DNA of 45,514 nt from JAUZPB01 sp037140715 (GCA_037140715.1 JBAXDX010000012.1:1-45514); one strand, 5' to 3'; shown: positions 8,671-17,556, counted from the stretch's first letter. Numbers and translations are program-made. Notes: generated by a model not told the origin, from the sequence alone.

Positions 8671-9186
8671 ATGAAAAAATATGCCTTCCTAATTACAGTA
8701 TTCTTCTTCTTTGGTTTTACGCAAATTGCAAACAGTCAGCCTAAGATTGGTTATGTGGACAGCGATACGATAATGGATAAACTGCCCGATGCCCAGGATG
8801 CGCAGCAGAAGCTTGACGCAATAATAAAGGACTGGCAGGCTGAACTTAACAGGCTTGAAAAAGACTGGAAAGATAAATATGACGATTATGAAAAGCGCAA
8901 GCTTATTATGAGCGATCAGACAAGAGCCGAAAATGAAGGCGAACTGGTGAAGCTTGAAGAAAAGATGAATGACTACCGGCAGAAGAAGTTCGGCACCAAC
9001 GGCGAGTTATTTCAGAAGCAGGATGAACTCATGAAACCGGTTCAGAACAGAGTTTTTGACGCTATTAAAAAAGTTGCAGAAGAACAGGGTTTGGATTTCG
9101 TTTTTGACAGAAGCGGTGATGTGCTTTTTCTATATGCTAAGGAGAAATACGATATAACAAATTATGTTCTCGAAAAATTAAAATGA
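8671..9186 (+). CDS. Skp/OmpH family periplasmic chaperone, second copy
   Basis: A 171-residue paralogue of the preceding gene with its own signal peptide (residues 1-22, cut after ANS). It has the same skeleton: KIGYVDSDTIMDKLPDAQDA, a long charged helix, and a C-terminal FVFDRSGDVLFLYAKEKYDIT strand. The helix is richer in acidic and aromatic residues than in the first copy, so the two may differ in client preference. It ends 6 bp before lpxD, consistent with one transcript. Confidence 0.9.
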   Translation: MKKYAFLITVFFFFGFTQIANSQPKIGYVDSDTIMDKLPDAQDAQQKLDAIIKDWQAELNRLEKDWKDKYDDYEKRKLIMSDQTRAENEGELVKLEEKMNDYRQKKFGTNGELFQKQDELMKPVQNRVFDAIKKVAEEQGLDFVFDRSGDVLFLYAKEKYDITNYVLEKLK

Positions 9187-9192
9187 CAATTG

Positions 9193-10254
9193 ATGAAGAT
9201 AAAATTAAAAGATGTCGCCGACCTGGTCGGCGGCGCACTTATAGGTGATGAAAATGTTTTAATAGAAAACATTGCGAAAATTGAAGAAGCCAAATCCGGT
9301 GATCTTACATTTCTTTATTTACCTGCCTACGAAAAATATCTTGAATCCACAGAAGCCTCAGCTATAATAGTTAAACCCGGCTTCTCAAAAAGAAGAAGAG
9401 ATATTTCATATATTGAAGTTGACAATCCCAGCACAGCATTTCTAAAAGTAGTTAACCTTTATTTTAAGCCTGAGTTTCCGCTTGCCGGGATTGATGCTTC
9501 CGCTTCGATTGATAAGGGTGCGGTTATAGGTGAAAATGTTGCTGTCGGAAAGAATGTTGTAATCTCAAATGGCTGCAGGATAGGCGATAATGTTAAGATA
9601 TTTCACAATACCGTGTTAATGGACGAAGTCGAAGTAGGTGATAACTGCCTTTTTTTTCCTAATATTACCATCAGGGAAAAATGCAGAATAGGAAATAATG
9701 TAATTATAAATTCAGGCTCCGTTATCGGCTCGGATGGATTTGGTTTTACTCCTGATAAAAATGGTATATTTCAGAAGATACCTCAGATAGGTATTGTAAT
9801 AATTGAAGATGATGTCGAGCTTGGTTCCAATGTATCGGTTGACCGCGCTTCAGTAGGTGCTACTGTAATAAAGAAAGGCGTTAAGATTGATAACCTTGTA
9901 CAGATAGCTCACAATGTAACGGTTGGAGAGAACACGGTTATGTCGGCTCAGAGCGGTATTGCCGGTAGCGTTAAGGTCGGACATAACTGTATGATTGGCG
10001 GACAGGCTGGCATCACAGGACATATTGAGATTACTGACCGGGTAATGATTGGCGCACAGTCAGGTATCTCAAAAGCTATTACTAAGCCAGGAACATATTT
10101 CGGATCACCGGCGCAGGAAATTAAAAATACTCTAAAGCTTGAGGCGTATGTCCGAAATCTGCCCGCTCAGGCTGAAAAAATTAAAGAACTTGAAAAAAAA
10201 GTAAACGAACTTAATGAAAAACTTAATAAACTGAGTGAAAGGGGAATTATTTGA
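9193..10254 (+). CDS. lpxD: UDP-3-O-acylglucosamine N-acyltransferase
   Basis: The 353-residue LpxD has an N-terminal uridine-binding domain (residues 1-95) and then a left-handed beta-helix of hexapeptide repeats. The catalytic histidine is in QIAHNVTVGENTVMSAQSG. A C-terminal helix (about 325-353, rich in K/E/L) completes the trimer architecture. It adds the second acyl chain in lipid A synthesis. ATG 9193 was chosen over the adjacent TTG at 9190. The stop codon overlaps the next start as TGATG, indicating translational coupling to lpxC. Confidence 0.95.
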   Translation: MKIKLKDVADLVGGALIGDENVLIENIAKIEEAKSGDLTFLYLPAYEKYLESTEASAIIVKPGFSKRRRDISYIEVDNPSTAFLKVVNLYFKPEFPLAGIDASASIDKGAVIGENVAVGKNVVISNGCRIGDNVKIFHNTVLMDEVEVGDNCLFFPNITIREKCRIGNNVIINSGSVIGSDGFGFTPDKNGIFQKIPQIGIVIIEDDVELGSNVSVDRASVGATVIKKGVKIDNLVQIAHNVTVGENTVMSAQSGIAGSVKVGHNCMIGGQAGITGHIEITDRVMIGAQSGISKAITKPGTYFGSPAQEIKNTLKLEAYVRNLPAQAEKIKELEKKVNELNEKLNKLSERGII

Positions 10255-11663
10255 TGTTGGAGTTACAGAGAACAATTGCGAACGAAGTTTCATTATCAGG
10301 CAGAGGTTTGCATACCGGAACATTCTGTACAATGATATTTAAGCCTGCGGGAGAAAATTGTGGGATTAAATTTGTCAGAACTGATATCAGCGGTAATCCC
10401 GAAATACCTGCATTTGCTGAAAATGTAATTGACATTTCCAGAGGAACTACGATTGGAATTGGAGAGGTTAAGGTTCATACGGTTGAACATGTGCTTGCAT
10501 CTGTCGTTGGTTTACAGATTGATAATATTATAATTGAGCTTAACGGCATAGAACCGCCGATTGGTGATGGCAGTGCGTTGCCATATACAGACATACTTTG
10601 CAAAGCTGGCTTTCAACAGCAGAGCGCTCCTAAGGATTATCTTATTATTGATGAAACAGTTCAGTATCATAACGAAGACCTTCAGACTGATATTGTTGCC
10701 CTGCCTCTGGATAATTTTCGTGTAACCGTAATGGTTGATTATCAGAATCCTGCACTCGGCAGTCAGCACAGCGGATTATTTGACCTTGAAAAAGAATTCT
10801 TAACAGAATTTGCTCCTGCAAGAACATTTAGTTTCTTAAGCGAAATCGAAATGCTTGCAGACCGCGGACTTATTAAAGGTGGCAGTCTTGATAACGCTGT
10901 TGTTATTGTAGATAAGAAAGTCGATCAGAAGGAACTCGATGAACTAAGCGTAAAGATAGGATTTGAAGGACAGATTAATCTTGGAAATACAGGATTCCTT
11001 AATGATAAGACTTTAAGATTTAAGAATGAACCTGTGCGCCATAAACTACTAGATATGCTTGGCGATCTTGCCCTTATAGGCGCACCGCTTAAAGCACAGA
11101 TACTTGCTGCCCGTCCTGGTCATAAGGCAAATGTTGAATTTGCAAAGCAGATAAGAAAATTATATCAGCAGAAAAAACTTGTTAAGAAATATCAGTTTAT
11201 TAAAACTGAAGGCGTTGTATTTGATGCTAACGCAATTCAAAGAATACTGCCTCACAGATATCCGTTTCTCTTAGTAGATAAAATTACCCATCTTGAACTT
11301 GATAAAAAAGTTGTGGGTATTAAAAACGTTACCATCAACGAACCTTTCTTCCCCGGTCATTTCCCTGACCAGCCGATTATGCCCGGTGTGCTTATTCTTG
11401 AAGCGATGGCACAGACCGGCGGAATACTTCTGCTAAACGCTTTCCCTGACCCGTCTGAAAAACTTATTATGTTTATGCAAATAAATAATGCGAAGTTCAG
11501 AAAACCTGTACTGCCGGGTGCCACTCTCGTTATGGAGATTGAGCTTATCAACCGTAGAAGTAAGACTGCAACTTTGTCAGGCAAAGCTTACGTTGATAAT
11601 GTACTGGTAACTGAGGCGGAATTTATGGCTGCTATTGTTGATAAGCCTAAGGATGGGAAATAA
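10254..11663 (+). CDS. Bifunctional LpxC deacetylase / FabZ dehydratase
   Basis: Residues 1 to about 305 are LpxC (UDP-3-O-acyl-GlcNAc deacetylase), with zinc ligands in VHTVEHVLAS and HKLLDMLGDLALIG and the catalytic histidine in RPGHKAN. Residues about 320-469 are FabZ (3-hydroxyacyl-ACP dehydratase), with ILPHRYPFLLVDKI and the active-site FFPGHFPDQPIMPGVLILEA. The fusion is known in the Bacteroidota/Chlorobi group. It joins the committed lipid A step to a competitor for 3-hydroxyacyl-ACP. The ATG overlaps the lpxD stop by one base, and a TTG at 10251 is an alternative start. Confidence 0.95.
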   Translation: MLELQRTIANEVSLSGRGLHTGTFCTMIFKPAGENCGIKFVRTDISGNPEIPAFAENVIDISRGTTIGIGEVKVHTVEHVLASVVGLQIDNIIIELNGIEPPIGDGSALPYTDILCKAGFQQQSAPKDYLIIDETVQYHNEDLQTDIVALPLDNFRVTVMVDYQNPALGSQHSGLFDLEKEFLTEFAPARTFSFLSEIEMLADRGLIKGGSLDNAVVIVDKKVDQKELDELSVKIGFEGQINLGNTGFLNDKTLRFKNEPVRHKLLDMLGDLALIGAPLKAQILAARPGHKANVEFAKQIRKLYQQKKLVKKYQFIKTEGVVFDANAIQRILPHRYPFLLVDKITHLELDKKVVGIKNVTINEPFFPGHFPDQPIMPGVLILEAMAQTGGILLLNAFPDPSEKLIMFMQINNAKFRKPVLPGATLVMEIELINRRSKTATLSGKAYVDNVLVTEAEFMAAIVDKPKDGK

Positions 11664-11711
11664 TAAATACATACTGCCAAAAATAAATTGTAAATCAATA
11701 AAATAAATATT

Positions 11712-12488
11712 ATGAACAACATTCATCCAACCGCTATTGTCAGCGGTAAGGCAAGACTTGGTAACAATATTACCATCAGTCCCTATGCTGTCATCCATGA
11801 TGATGTGGAAATAAATGACGGCTGTAGCATTGGTCCTCATGCAGTACTTTACGATGGTGCCCGTTTAGGCAGTAACGTCAGGATATTCCAGTGCTCTTCA
11901 ATTGCGCATGTTCCGCAGGACTTAAAATTTAAGGGTGAGCCGACGCGGTTTATTATTGGCGATAACACAACTATTCATGAATTTGTAACCCTTCATCGCG
12001 GCACTCTTGAAACCGGCTTTTCCAGTATTGGCAGGAACTGTCTGCTAATGGCATATTCCCACGTTGCGCATGACAGTACGATTGGCGATAACTGCATAAT
12101 TGCCAACGGCGTTCAGCTTGCCGGTCATGTTGAGATTGAAGACTTTGTTATCATCGGCGGTATGACCCCGGTGCACCAGTTCTGCAAAGTCGGGCAGCAT
12201 GCAATGATTGGCGGCGCTTTCAGAGTTGTTAAGGACGTTCCTCCTTTTGTACTTGCCGGATATGAACCTTTAAAATACGCCGGGCTTAATATTGTCGGTC
12301 TCAGACGCCGTGGCTTCAGTAGTGATGATATTCACAGCCTAAAGCAAGCTTATACTTATATTTATAATTCAGGACTGAATTTCTCTCAGGCAGGATTAAA
12401 AGTAGAAGAAGAACTCGGAGCTAATCCACGTGTAAGAGTTGTTCTCGATTTCTTAGGCAGGAGCAAACGCGGCATTATCGGTAAATGA
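11712..12488 (+). CDS. lpxA: UDP-N-acetylglucosamine acyltransferase
   Basis: The 258-residue beta-helix protein opens NNIHPTAIVSGKARLGNNI. It carries the catalytic histidine in the block LLMAYSHVAHDSTIGDNC and the conserved GGMTPVHQFCKVGQHAMIGG. LpxA transfers a 3-hydroxyacyl chain to UDP-GlcNAc, the first step of lipid A synthesis. Its position after lpxD and lpxC/fabZ matches the usual lpx cluster; lpxB is not in the window. Its last 4 bases overlap the next gene. No good Shine-Dalgarno site is visible before ATG 11712. Confidence 0.95.
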   Translation: MNNIHPTAIVSGKARLGNNITISPYAVIHDDVEINDGCSIGPHAVLYDGARLGSNVRIFQCSSIAHVPQDLKFKGEPTRFIIGDNTTIHEFVTLHRGTLETGFSSIGRNCLLMAYSHVAHDSTIGDNCIIANGVQLAGHVEIEDFVIIGGMTPVHQFCKVGQHAMIGGAFRVVKDVPPFVLAGYEPLKYAGLNIVGLRRRGFSSDDIHSLKQAYTYIYNSGLNFSQAGLKVEEELGANPRVRVVLDFLGRSKRGIIGK

Positions 12489-13273
12489 AATGGAACTTAA
12501 TAAATACCGGACTTAATACAGGCAGGTTCAATATGGACTATGATATTGAACTTGTACAAAAATGTTTTGATGATGAAGCATACCTGAGATTCTACAGATG
12601 GGAACCATACTGCATTTCACTCGGCGCAAACCAAAAATTTGAAGATATTGATATTCGTAAAACCGGACTCTCCGGCATTGATGTTGTCAAAAGACCAACC
12701 GGAGGCCGCGCTATTCTTCACGCTGAAGAACTTACTTACTCAGTTATCATTCCGGCTTCATCAGGACTTACTTCAACGGAGATATACAGAAGAATAAGCC
12801 TTGCTCTCGTAAGCGGACTCAGGCTTTACAGCAAAGGGCTGTATGATGCTGAGCTTGAAACTCTTCAGCCGGATTTTGCCAGTCTGCTTAAAGACCCGTC
12901 CGGTGCAATGTGTTTCGCAAGTACAGCAAAGAGTGAAGTTAAGTTTAAGGGAAAGAAGCTTATTGGTAGCGCTCAGCGCAAAATGGGCGGAGTTATTCTT
13001 CAGCATGGTTCGATACTCTGCGGAAACTATCATCTCGGACTTATTAATTATCTTAATTATGAACCGCGGGAAATTGAACTTCTTAAAGAAGAACTAAATC
13101 ATAAAACAATTGATATAGAAAGTATATTAAACGAAAAGACTGATTACATCAGATTAACTGAGTCAGTCATTAAAGGTATTGAAGCAGAATTTGATTTTTC
13201 ATTTAAGGAAAATAGTCTTCAGTACAAAGACATCTCAACTAAAATAAGTATAAATAATGAGCACCTACACTGA
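12485..13273 (+). CDS. Lipoate/octanoate protein transferase (LipM/LplA-like)
   Basis: The 262-residue protein has the biotin/lipoate ligase family core RPTGGRAILHAEELTYSV, a lysine block KFKGKKLIGSAQRKMGG, and GAMCFASTAKSEV. The cysteine in CFAS matches the catalytic cysteine of LipM-type octanoyltransferases, so transfer of octanoate from ACP to a lipoyl domain is more likely than ATP-dependent lipoate ligation. It overlaps lpxA by 4 bp and panB by 17 bp, and so appears to ride on the envelope operon although its job is cofactor attachment. Confidence 0.8.
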   Translation: MKWNLINTGLNTGRFNMDYDIELVQKCFDDEAYLRFYRWEPYCISLGANQKFEDIDIRKTGLSGIDVVKRPTGGRAILHAEELTYSVIIPASSGLTSTEIYRRISLALVSGLRLYSKGLYDAELETLQPDFASLLKDPSGAMCFASTAKSEVKFKGKKLIGSAQRKMGGVILQHGSILCGNYHLGLINYLNYEPREIELLKEELNHKTIDIESILNEKTDYIRLTESVIKGIEAEFDFSFKENSLQYKDISTKISINNEHLH

Positions 13274-14072
13274 CTTTAGAAAAATAACTACAAAGACTCT
13301 TTACCTTTCCAAAGTAAATGGTATTAAGATCGCAGCGCTGACGGCTTATGATTTTATTACCGCAAAGCTTCTCGATCAGGCGGGCATCGATTTGATTCTT
13401 GTTGGTGATTCGTTAAGCAATGTTTTTCAGGGAAATGAAACTACTTTGCCTGTTACGATGGATGAAATGATATATCATACAAAAGCCGTTGCCAAAGGCG
13501 TTGACCGCGCTATGGTAGTTGTTGATTTACCTTTTATGTCTTATCAGACCAATATTGACGAGGCTTTTCGTAATGCCGGCCGTATATTAAAAGAAACTCC
13601 CGCAGGTGGTGTTAAACTTGAAGGCGGTCAAAGGGTAGCTGAGACTGTAAGAAAAATTACCGATGCCGGTATTCCTGTAATGGGGCATATCGGACTTACT
13701 CCCCAGAGCATACATCAGTTTGGGACTTATAAAGCACGCGGCACGGATGAGCATGAAGCTAAACAGATTCTTAATGATGCTAAAGCACTGGAAGAAGCCG
13801 GCGCATTTGCTGTCGTGCTTGAAAAAATTCCGGCTGAGCTTGCTAAGAAAGTTACAGAAAGTATTTCCATACCATCCATTGGCATCGGAGCCGGCAAATA
13901 CTGCGATGGACAAATATTAGTTACTCCGGATATGCTCGGTCTCAATATTGACTTCCATCCAAGGTTTGTAAGACATTATGCCGAACTTGCAGATACTATG
14001 GTTAATGCTGTGAAAAATTATGTTAAGGATATTAAAGACAGACAATTTCCTTCAGATGATGAAAGCTATTAA
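13257..14072 (+). CDS. panB: 3-methyl-2-oxobutanoate hydroxymethyltransferase
   Basis: The 271-residue product has PanB features throughout. These include ALTAYDFITAKLLDQAGIDL, the metal-binding aspartates in LVGDSLSNVF and VVVDLPFMSY, the catalytic glutamate in VVLEKIPAEL, and SIGIGAGKYCDGQILVTPDML. It makes ketopantoate from alpha-ketoisovalerate and methylene-THF in pantothenate/CoA synthesis. The start overlaps the preceding gene. It appears to be last in the uppS-to-panB run. A short stem GGAG/CTCC (14084-14095) followed by CTTTT is a weak terminator candidate. panC and panD are not nearby. Confidence 0.95.
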   Translation: MSTYTDFRKITTKTLYLSKVNGIKIAALTAYDFITAKLLDQAGIDLILVGDSLSNVFQGNETTLPVTMDEMIYHTKAVAKGVDRAMVVVDLPFMSYQTNIDEAFRNAGRILKETPAGGVKLEGGQRVAETVRKITDAGIPVMGHIGLTPQSIHQFGTYKARGTDEHEAKQILNDAKALEEAGAFAVVLEKIPAELAKKVTESISIPSIGIGAGKYCDGQILVTPDMLGLNIDFHPRFVRHYAELADTMVNAVKNYVKDIKDRQFPSDDESY

Positions 14073-14129
14073 AAAAAAAGTGTGGAGGAGTCTCCCTTTT
14101 AACAGGTAACAGAGTCCGGAGGGCATTTT

Positions 14130-14226
14130 GACACTAAAAGAGTCGGCGCCGACTCTTTTAGTGTCAACGCCGACTCTTTTAGTGTCGAAACCGACTTTTT
14201 AGTGTTAACGTTAACTCTGGTCAGTA
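14130..14226. repeat. 21-bp modular dyad array, copy 1 (with a 36-bp perfect palindrome)
   Basis: Boxes of form ACWCT-NNN-AGWGT occur at 14131-14143 (centre AAA), 14152-14164 (TTT), 14173-14185 (TTT) and 14194-14205 (TTT, one base lost), with a decayed half box from 14214. Linkers are 8 bp: CGGCGCCG, CAACGCCG, CGAAACCG and TAACGTTA. Because the first linker is itself palindromic, 14130-14165 is a perfect 36-bp palindrome with no loop. The array lies in the panB-cysK gap and has no promoter or gene of its own that I can see. Confidence 0.9.
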
Positions 14227-14274
14227 TCTGTAGCCGGGAAAATATTTTTCCGTATATGTATAATTGCCTTTTTA

Positions 14275-14289
14275 GAGGGAACTTCCCTC
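14275..14289. promoter_or_regulatory. Short dyad upstream of cysK
   Basis: GAGGGA (14275-14280) and TCCCTC (14284-14289) form a perfect 6-bp stem with a 3-base loop, 75 bp before the cysK start, followed by AT-rich DNA. It could be an operator or a weak terminator for upstream transcription. A TATAAT-like hexamer occurs nearer the gene (about 14330) without a clear -35 box. Confidence 0.25.
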
Positions 14290-14363
14290 ATATATATGTT
14301 TATAGAAAATTTAATTAATAATGTTTGTTAGTATAATTCATCCAAAAATTACAGAAGGAGCTT

Positions 14364-15275
14364 ATGAAAGTAAATAACATTTTAGAAACAATTGGTAACA
14401 CGCCGCATGTAAGAATAAACAATCTTTTCTCGTCAAGAGTGGAAGTATGGTATAAACTTGAGCGTTCGAATCCAGGTGGAAGCATTAAGGACAGAATTGC
14501 TTTAGCAATGATCGAGGATGCGGAAGAAAAAGGAATACTTAAGGAAGACAGTATTATTGTTGAGCCGACTTCCGGTAATACAGGGATAGGGCTTGCAATT
14601 GTAGCTGCCGTTAAGAAATATCAGATTACGCTTGTAATGCCTGAATCGATGTCGGTTGAAAGAAGAAGGATAATGGCTTCTTATGGTGCAAAACTTGAAC
14701 TTACGCCTAAAGAAAAGGGGATGAAGGGAGCAATCGAGAGGGCAAAAGAAATCGCGGCTGAAAACCCGAAGGTATGGACCCCGATGCAGTTTGATAATCC
14801 GGCAAATGTAAAGGCGCACCGCGAAACTACGGCTCAGGAAATCTTGAAGGATTTTCCCGAAGGAATTGATTATTTAATTACCGGCGTTGGCACGGGAGGT
14901 CATATCACTGGTGTGGCTGAGGTTCTGAAAGAAAAATTCCCTTCTCTGAAAGTATATGCTGTTGAGCCTGAACTTTCGCCTGTATTAAGCGGGGGTAAAC
15001 CAGGCCCGCATCCTATTCAGGGCATCGGGGCGGGCTTCGTACCAGGTATATTAAGAACTGACCTGCTTGACGGCATTATTCAGGTTAGTAAAGAACAGGC
15101 ATTTGAATATGCTGTAAGAGCGGCAAAAGAGGAAGGTATATTTGTCGGAATATCATCGGGCGCTTCACTTGCGGCTGTTGCCAAGTATCTGCCGGATATT
15201 AAGGATAACAGCGTAATTCTTGCTTTTAACTATGATACAGGCGAGCGTTATTTGTCGATTGACGGGTTATTCTAA
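14364..15275 (+). CDS. cysK: Cysteine synthase (O-acetylserine sulfhydrylase)
   Basis: The 303-residue PLP enzyme has the lysine Schiff-base motif ERSNPGGSIKDRIA, the substrate loop PTSGNTGIGLAIVAA, the phosphate-binding GVGTGGHITGVAEVLK and the C-terminal GISSGASLAAVAKY. It makes cysteine from O-acetylserine and sulfide. A strong ribosome site (AAGGAG) precedes ATG 14364. It is monocistronic, following the repeat array and preceding the groESL promoter region. No serine acetyltransferase gene is nearby. CysK and the closely related CysM cannot be fully separated by eye. Confidence 0.9.
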   Translation: MKVNNILETIGNTPHVRINNLFSSRVEVWYKLERSNPGGSIKDRIALAMIEDAEEKGILKEDSIIVEPTSGNTGIGLAIVAAVKKYQITLVMPESMSVERRRIMASYGAKLELTPKEKGMKGAIERAKEIAAENPKVWTPMQFDNPANVKAHRETTAQEILKDFPEGIDYLITGVGTGGHITGVAEVLKEKFPSLKVYAVEPELSPVLSGGKPGPHPIQGIGAGFVPGILRTDLLDGIIQVSKEQAFEYAVRAAKEEGIFVGISSGASLAAVAKYLPDIKDNSVILAFNYDTGERYLSIDGLF

Positions 15276-15486
15276 ATCATATCCAAAAAAACAGGATTGT
15301 CTTATTTCTAAATCTTATTCATTTTTCATGAAGCGGGTAAGGCTATGAGTAAGATTATTATTATGAAGACAACGCGCTATATTCTGAGCGGATACTATAA
15401 TTCTTCTGATTTGTCATGTTTCGCGGTACCGGAATAAAAATCAGCTGCCCGAGTAGCACAATTATAAAAAAAATATAGAAGAAATA

Positions 15487-15515
15487 TTGACAAGGAATCT
15501 AAAAATTGTTAATTT
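15487..15515 (+). promoter_or_regulatory. Sigma70-like promoter of groESL
   Basis: TTGACA (15487-15492), a 17-bp spacer and TAATTT (15510-15515) lie 67 bp before groES and run directly into the CIRCE operator. The upstream remainder of this gap (15276-15486) shows no gene; a 30-codon frame there is discussed under rejected items. Confidence 0.65.
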
Positions 15516-15540
15516 AGCACTTGATGATTGTGAGTGCTAG
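15514..15540. promoter_or_regulatory. CIRCE operator (HrcA binding site)
   Basis: TTAGCACTT-N9-GAGTGCTAG matches the CIRCE consensus TTAGCACTC-N9-GAGTGCTAA with one change per arm. It overlaps the groESL -10 region and start area, so an HrcA-type repressor should control the operon and release it on heat shock. The hrcA gene is not in this window. Confidence 0.9.
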
Positions 15541-15581
15541 CAATTAATTAACAGTTTACAAATTTAAGTTTAGGAGGTAAC

Positions 15582-15881
15582 ATGGCTAATTTCAGAATCC
15601 AACCTTTAGGTGACAGAGTAATTGTCCAACCTGCAAAGGCTGAAGAAAAAACAAAGGGTGGCATTATCTTACCGGATACCGCTAAGGAAAAACCAGTTGA
15701 AGGCATCGTTATTGCCGTTGGCGCTGGTAAAGCTGCTGAGGATGGCAAAGTAACAGCTTTGACTGTTAAGGCTGGCGACAAGGTATTGTATGGAAAATAT
15801 TCAGGCACAGAGATTAATGTCGATGGCGATGAATATCTTATCATGCGTGAAAGCGATATTTTTGGGATTATTAATAACTAA
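15582..15881 (+). CDS. groES: Co-chaperonin GroES
   Basis: The 99-residue protein contains the mobile-loop and dome motifs RIQPLGDRVIVQPAKAEEKT, KGGIILPDTAKEKP and KVLYGKYSGTEINVDGDEYL. It caps the GroEL ring during protein folding in the cytoplasm. A near-perfect Shine-Dalgarno site (AGGAGGT) precedes the ATG. It is the first gene of the CIRCE-controlled operon, 18 bp before groEL. Confidence 0.98.
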   Translation: MANFRIQPLGDRVIVQPAKAEEKTKGGIILPDTAKEKPVEGIVIAVGAGKAAEDGKVTALTVKAGDKVLYGKYSGTEINVDGDEYLIMRESDIFGIINN

Positions 15882-15899
15882 CAATAAGGAATAATAAAA

Positions 15900-17537
15900 A
15901 TGGCTTCAAAACTGATTGTATTTGATTCCGAGGCGAGAAGCGGACTAAAAAGAGGCGTTGATAAATTAGCCAATGCCGTTAAAGCTACGCTCGGACCAAA
16001 AGGAAGAAATGTAATTTTAGATAAAAAATTTGGCGCTCCAACCGTTACTAAAGACGGCGTAAGTGTTGCTAAGGAAATTGAACTGGAAGATCCAATTGAA
16101 AATATGGGTGCCCAGATGGTTAGGGAAGTCGCATCAAAGACAAGCGATGTTGCCGGAGATGGTACCACTACGGCTACTGTTCTTGCTCAGGCTATCTACA
16201 GAGAAGGCCTGAAGAATGTAACAGCCGGCGCGAATCCAATGGATTTGAAAAGAGGTATTGATCTAGCGGTTACTAAAGTAGTTGAATACCTGAAATCAAT
16301 CAGCCGCGAAGTTGAAGGCAGAAATGAAATCGCTCAGGTTGGCAGTATTTCAGCTAACAATGATAAGACAATCGGCAATCTTATAGCTGATGCTATGGAA
16401 AAAGTTGGTAAAGACGGCGTTATCACGGTTGAAGAAGCAAAGGGTACTGATACTGCTCTGGAAGTTGTTGAAGGTATGCAGTTTGACCGCGGTTATCTTT
16501 CTCCTTACTTTGTAACTGATGCTGAAACAATGGAAGCGATTCTTGAAGATCCTTTCATTCTTATCCATGATAAGAAAATTTCGGCTATGAAGGATTTACT
16601 CCCCGTACTTGAAAAAGTTGCACAACAGGGTAAATCACTTCTTATCATCGCTGAAGATCTTGAAGGCGAAGCTCTTGCTACACTGGTAGTAAATAAATTA
16701 AGAGGCACTTTAAGAGTTGCCGCTGTTAAAGCTCCTGGTTTTGGCGACAGAAGAAAAGCTATGCTTGAAGATATTGCAGTTATTACAGCTGGTACTGTCA
16801 TATCTGAAGAACGCGGCTTTAAGCTTGAAAACACTACAGTTTCTTATCTTGGTAAAGCCAAGAAAATTGTTATTGACAAAGATAACTGTACAATCGTTGA
16901 AGGTGCCGGCGAAAGTAGTGAGATTAAGAAAAGAATTAATGAAATCAGAGCGCAGATTGAAAAGACAACATCTGACTATGACAAAGAAAAATTACAGGAA
17001 AGACTTGCGAAACTCTCTGGCGGCGTTGCTGTTCTGAAGATTGGCGCAGCTACAGAAGTTGAAATGAAAGAAAAGAAAGCCCGCGTTGAAGATGCTCTGC
17101 ACGCTACCCGCGCTGCGGTTGAAGAAGGTATCGTTCCTGGCGGTGGTGTTGCTTTTGTAAGAGCTATCAAACAGCTTGATGGTCTGGAAGGCGAAAACAT
17201 TGACCAGACAACCGGCATCAAGATAATTCAGAAGGCACTTGAAGAACCATTAAGGCAGATTGTAAATAATGCCGGTCTTGAAGGTTCAGTAGTTCTGAAT
17301 AAAGTTCTTGAAGGCAAGGATGATTTTGGTTTCAATGCCGCTACAGAAGTATATGAAAATATGCTTAAAGCCGGCGTTCTCGATCCTACTAAAGTATCAA
17401 GAACAGCTCTTGAAAATGCTGCTTCAGTTGCCGCACTTCTTATTACAACAGAAGCTGTTGTATATGAGAAGAAGGAAGCTGATAAAGCTCCTTCTATGCC
17501 TCCTGGTGGTATGGGCGGAATGGACGGAATGTACTAA
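15900..17537 (+). CDS. groEL: Chaperonin GroEL (Hsp60)
   Basis: The 545-residue protein has the standard GroEL landmarks: ATLGPKGRNVILDKKFG, the ATP-site block DVAGDGTTTATVLAQAI, EGIVPGGGVAFVRAI, and a C-terminal tail rich in Gly-Gly-Met (GGMGGMDGMY). It forms the 14-mer folding chamber with GroES. Length is exactly typical. The operon ends at the strong terminator 20 bp downstream. Confidence 0.98.
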   Translation: MASKLIVFDSEARSGLKRGVDKLANAVKATLGPKGRNVILDKKFGAPTVTKDGVSVAKEIELEDPIENMGAQMVREVASKTSDVAGDGTTTATVLAQAIYREGLKNVTAGANPMDLKRGIDLAVTKVVEYLKSISREVEGRNEIAQVGSISANNDKTIGNLIADAMEKVGKDGVITVEEAKGTDTALEVVEGMQFDRGYLSPYFVTDAETMEAILEDPFILIHDKKISAMKDLLPVLEKVAQQGKSLLIIAEDLEGEALATLVVNKLRGTLRVAAVKAPGFGDRRKAMLEDIAVITAGTVISEERGFKLENTTVSYLGKAKKIVIDKDNCTIVEGAGESSEIKKRINEIRAQIEKTTSDYDKEKLQERLAKLSGGVAVLKIGAATEVEMKEKKARVEDALHATRAAVEEGIVPGGGVAFVRAIKQLDGLEGENIDQTTGIKIIQKALEEPLRQIVNNAGLEGSVVLNKVLEGKDDFGFNAATEVYENMLKAGVLDPTKVSRTALENAASVAALLITTEAVVYEKKEADKAPSMPPGGMGGMDGMY

Positions 17538-17556
17538 CAGAATATCTGTCTGTAAT

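Noticed and set aside
15345..15437. 30-codon frame MSKIIIMKTTRYILSGYYNS... upstream of groES
   Set aside because: Too short and with weak start context; no hydrophobic helix, conserved motif or close coupling to a gene.
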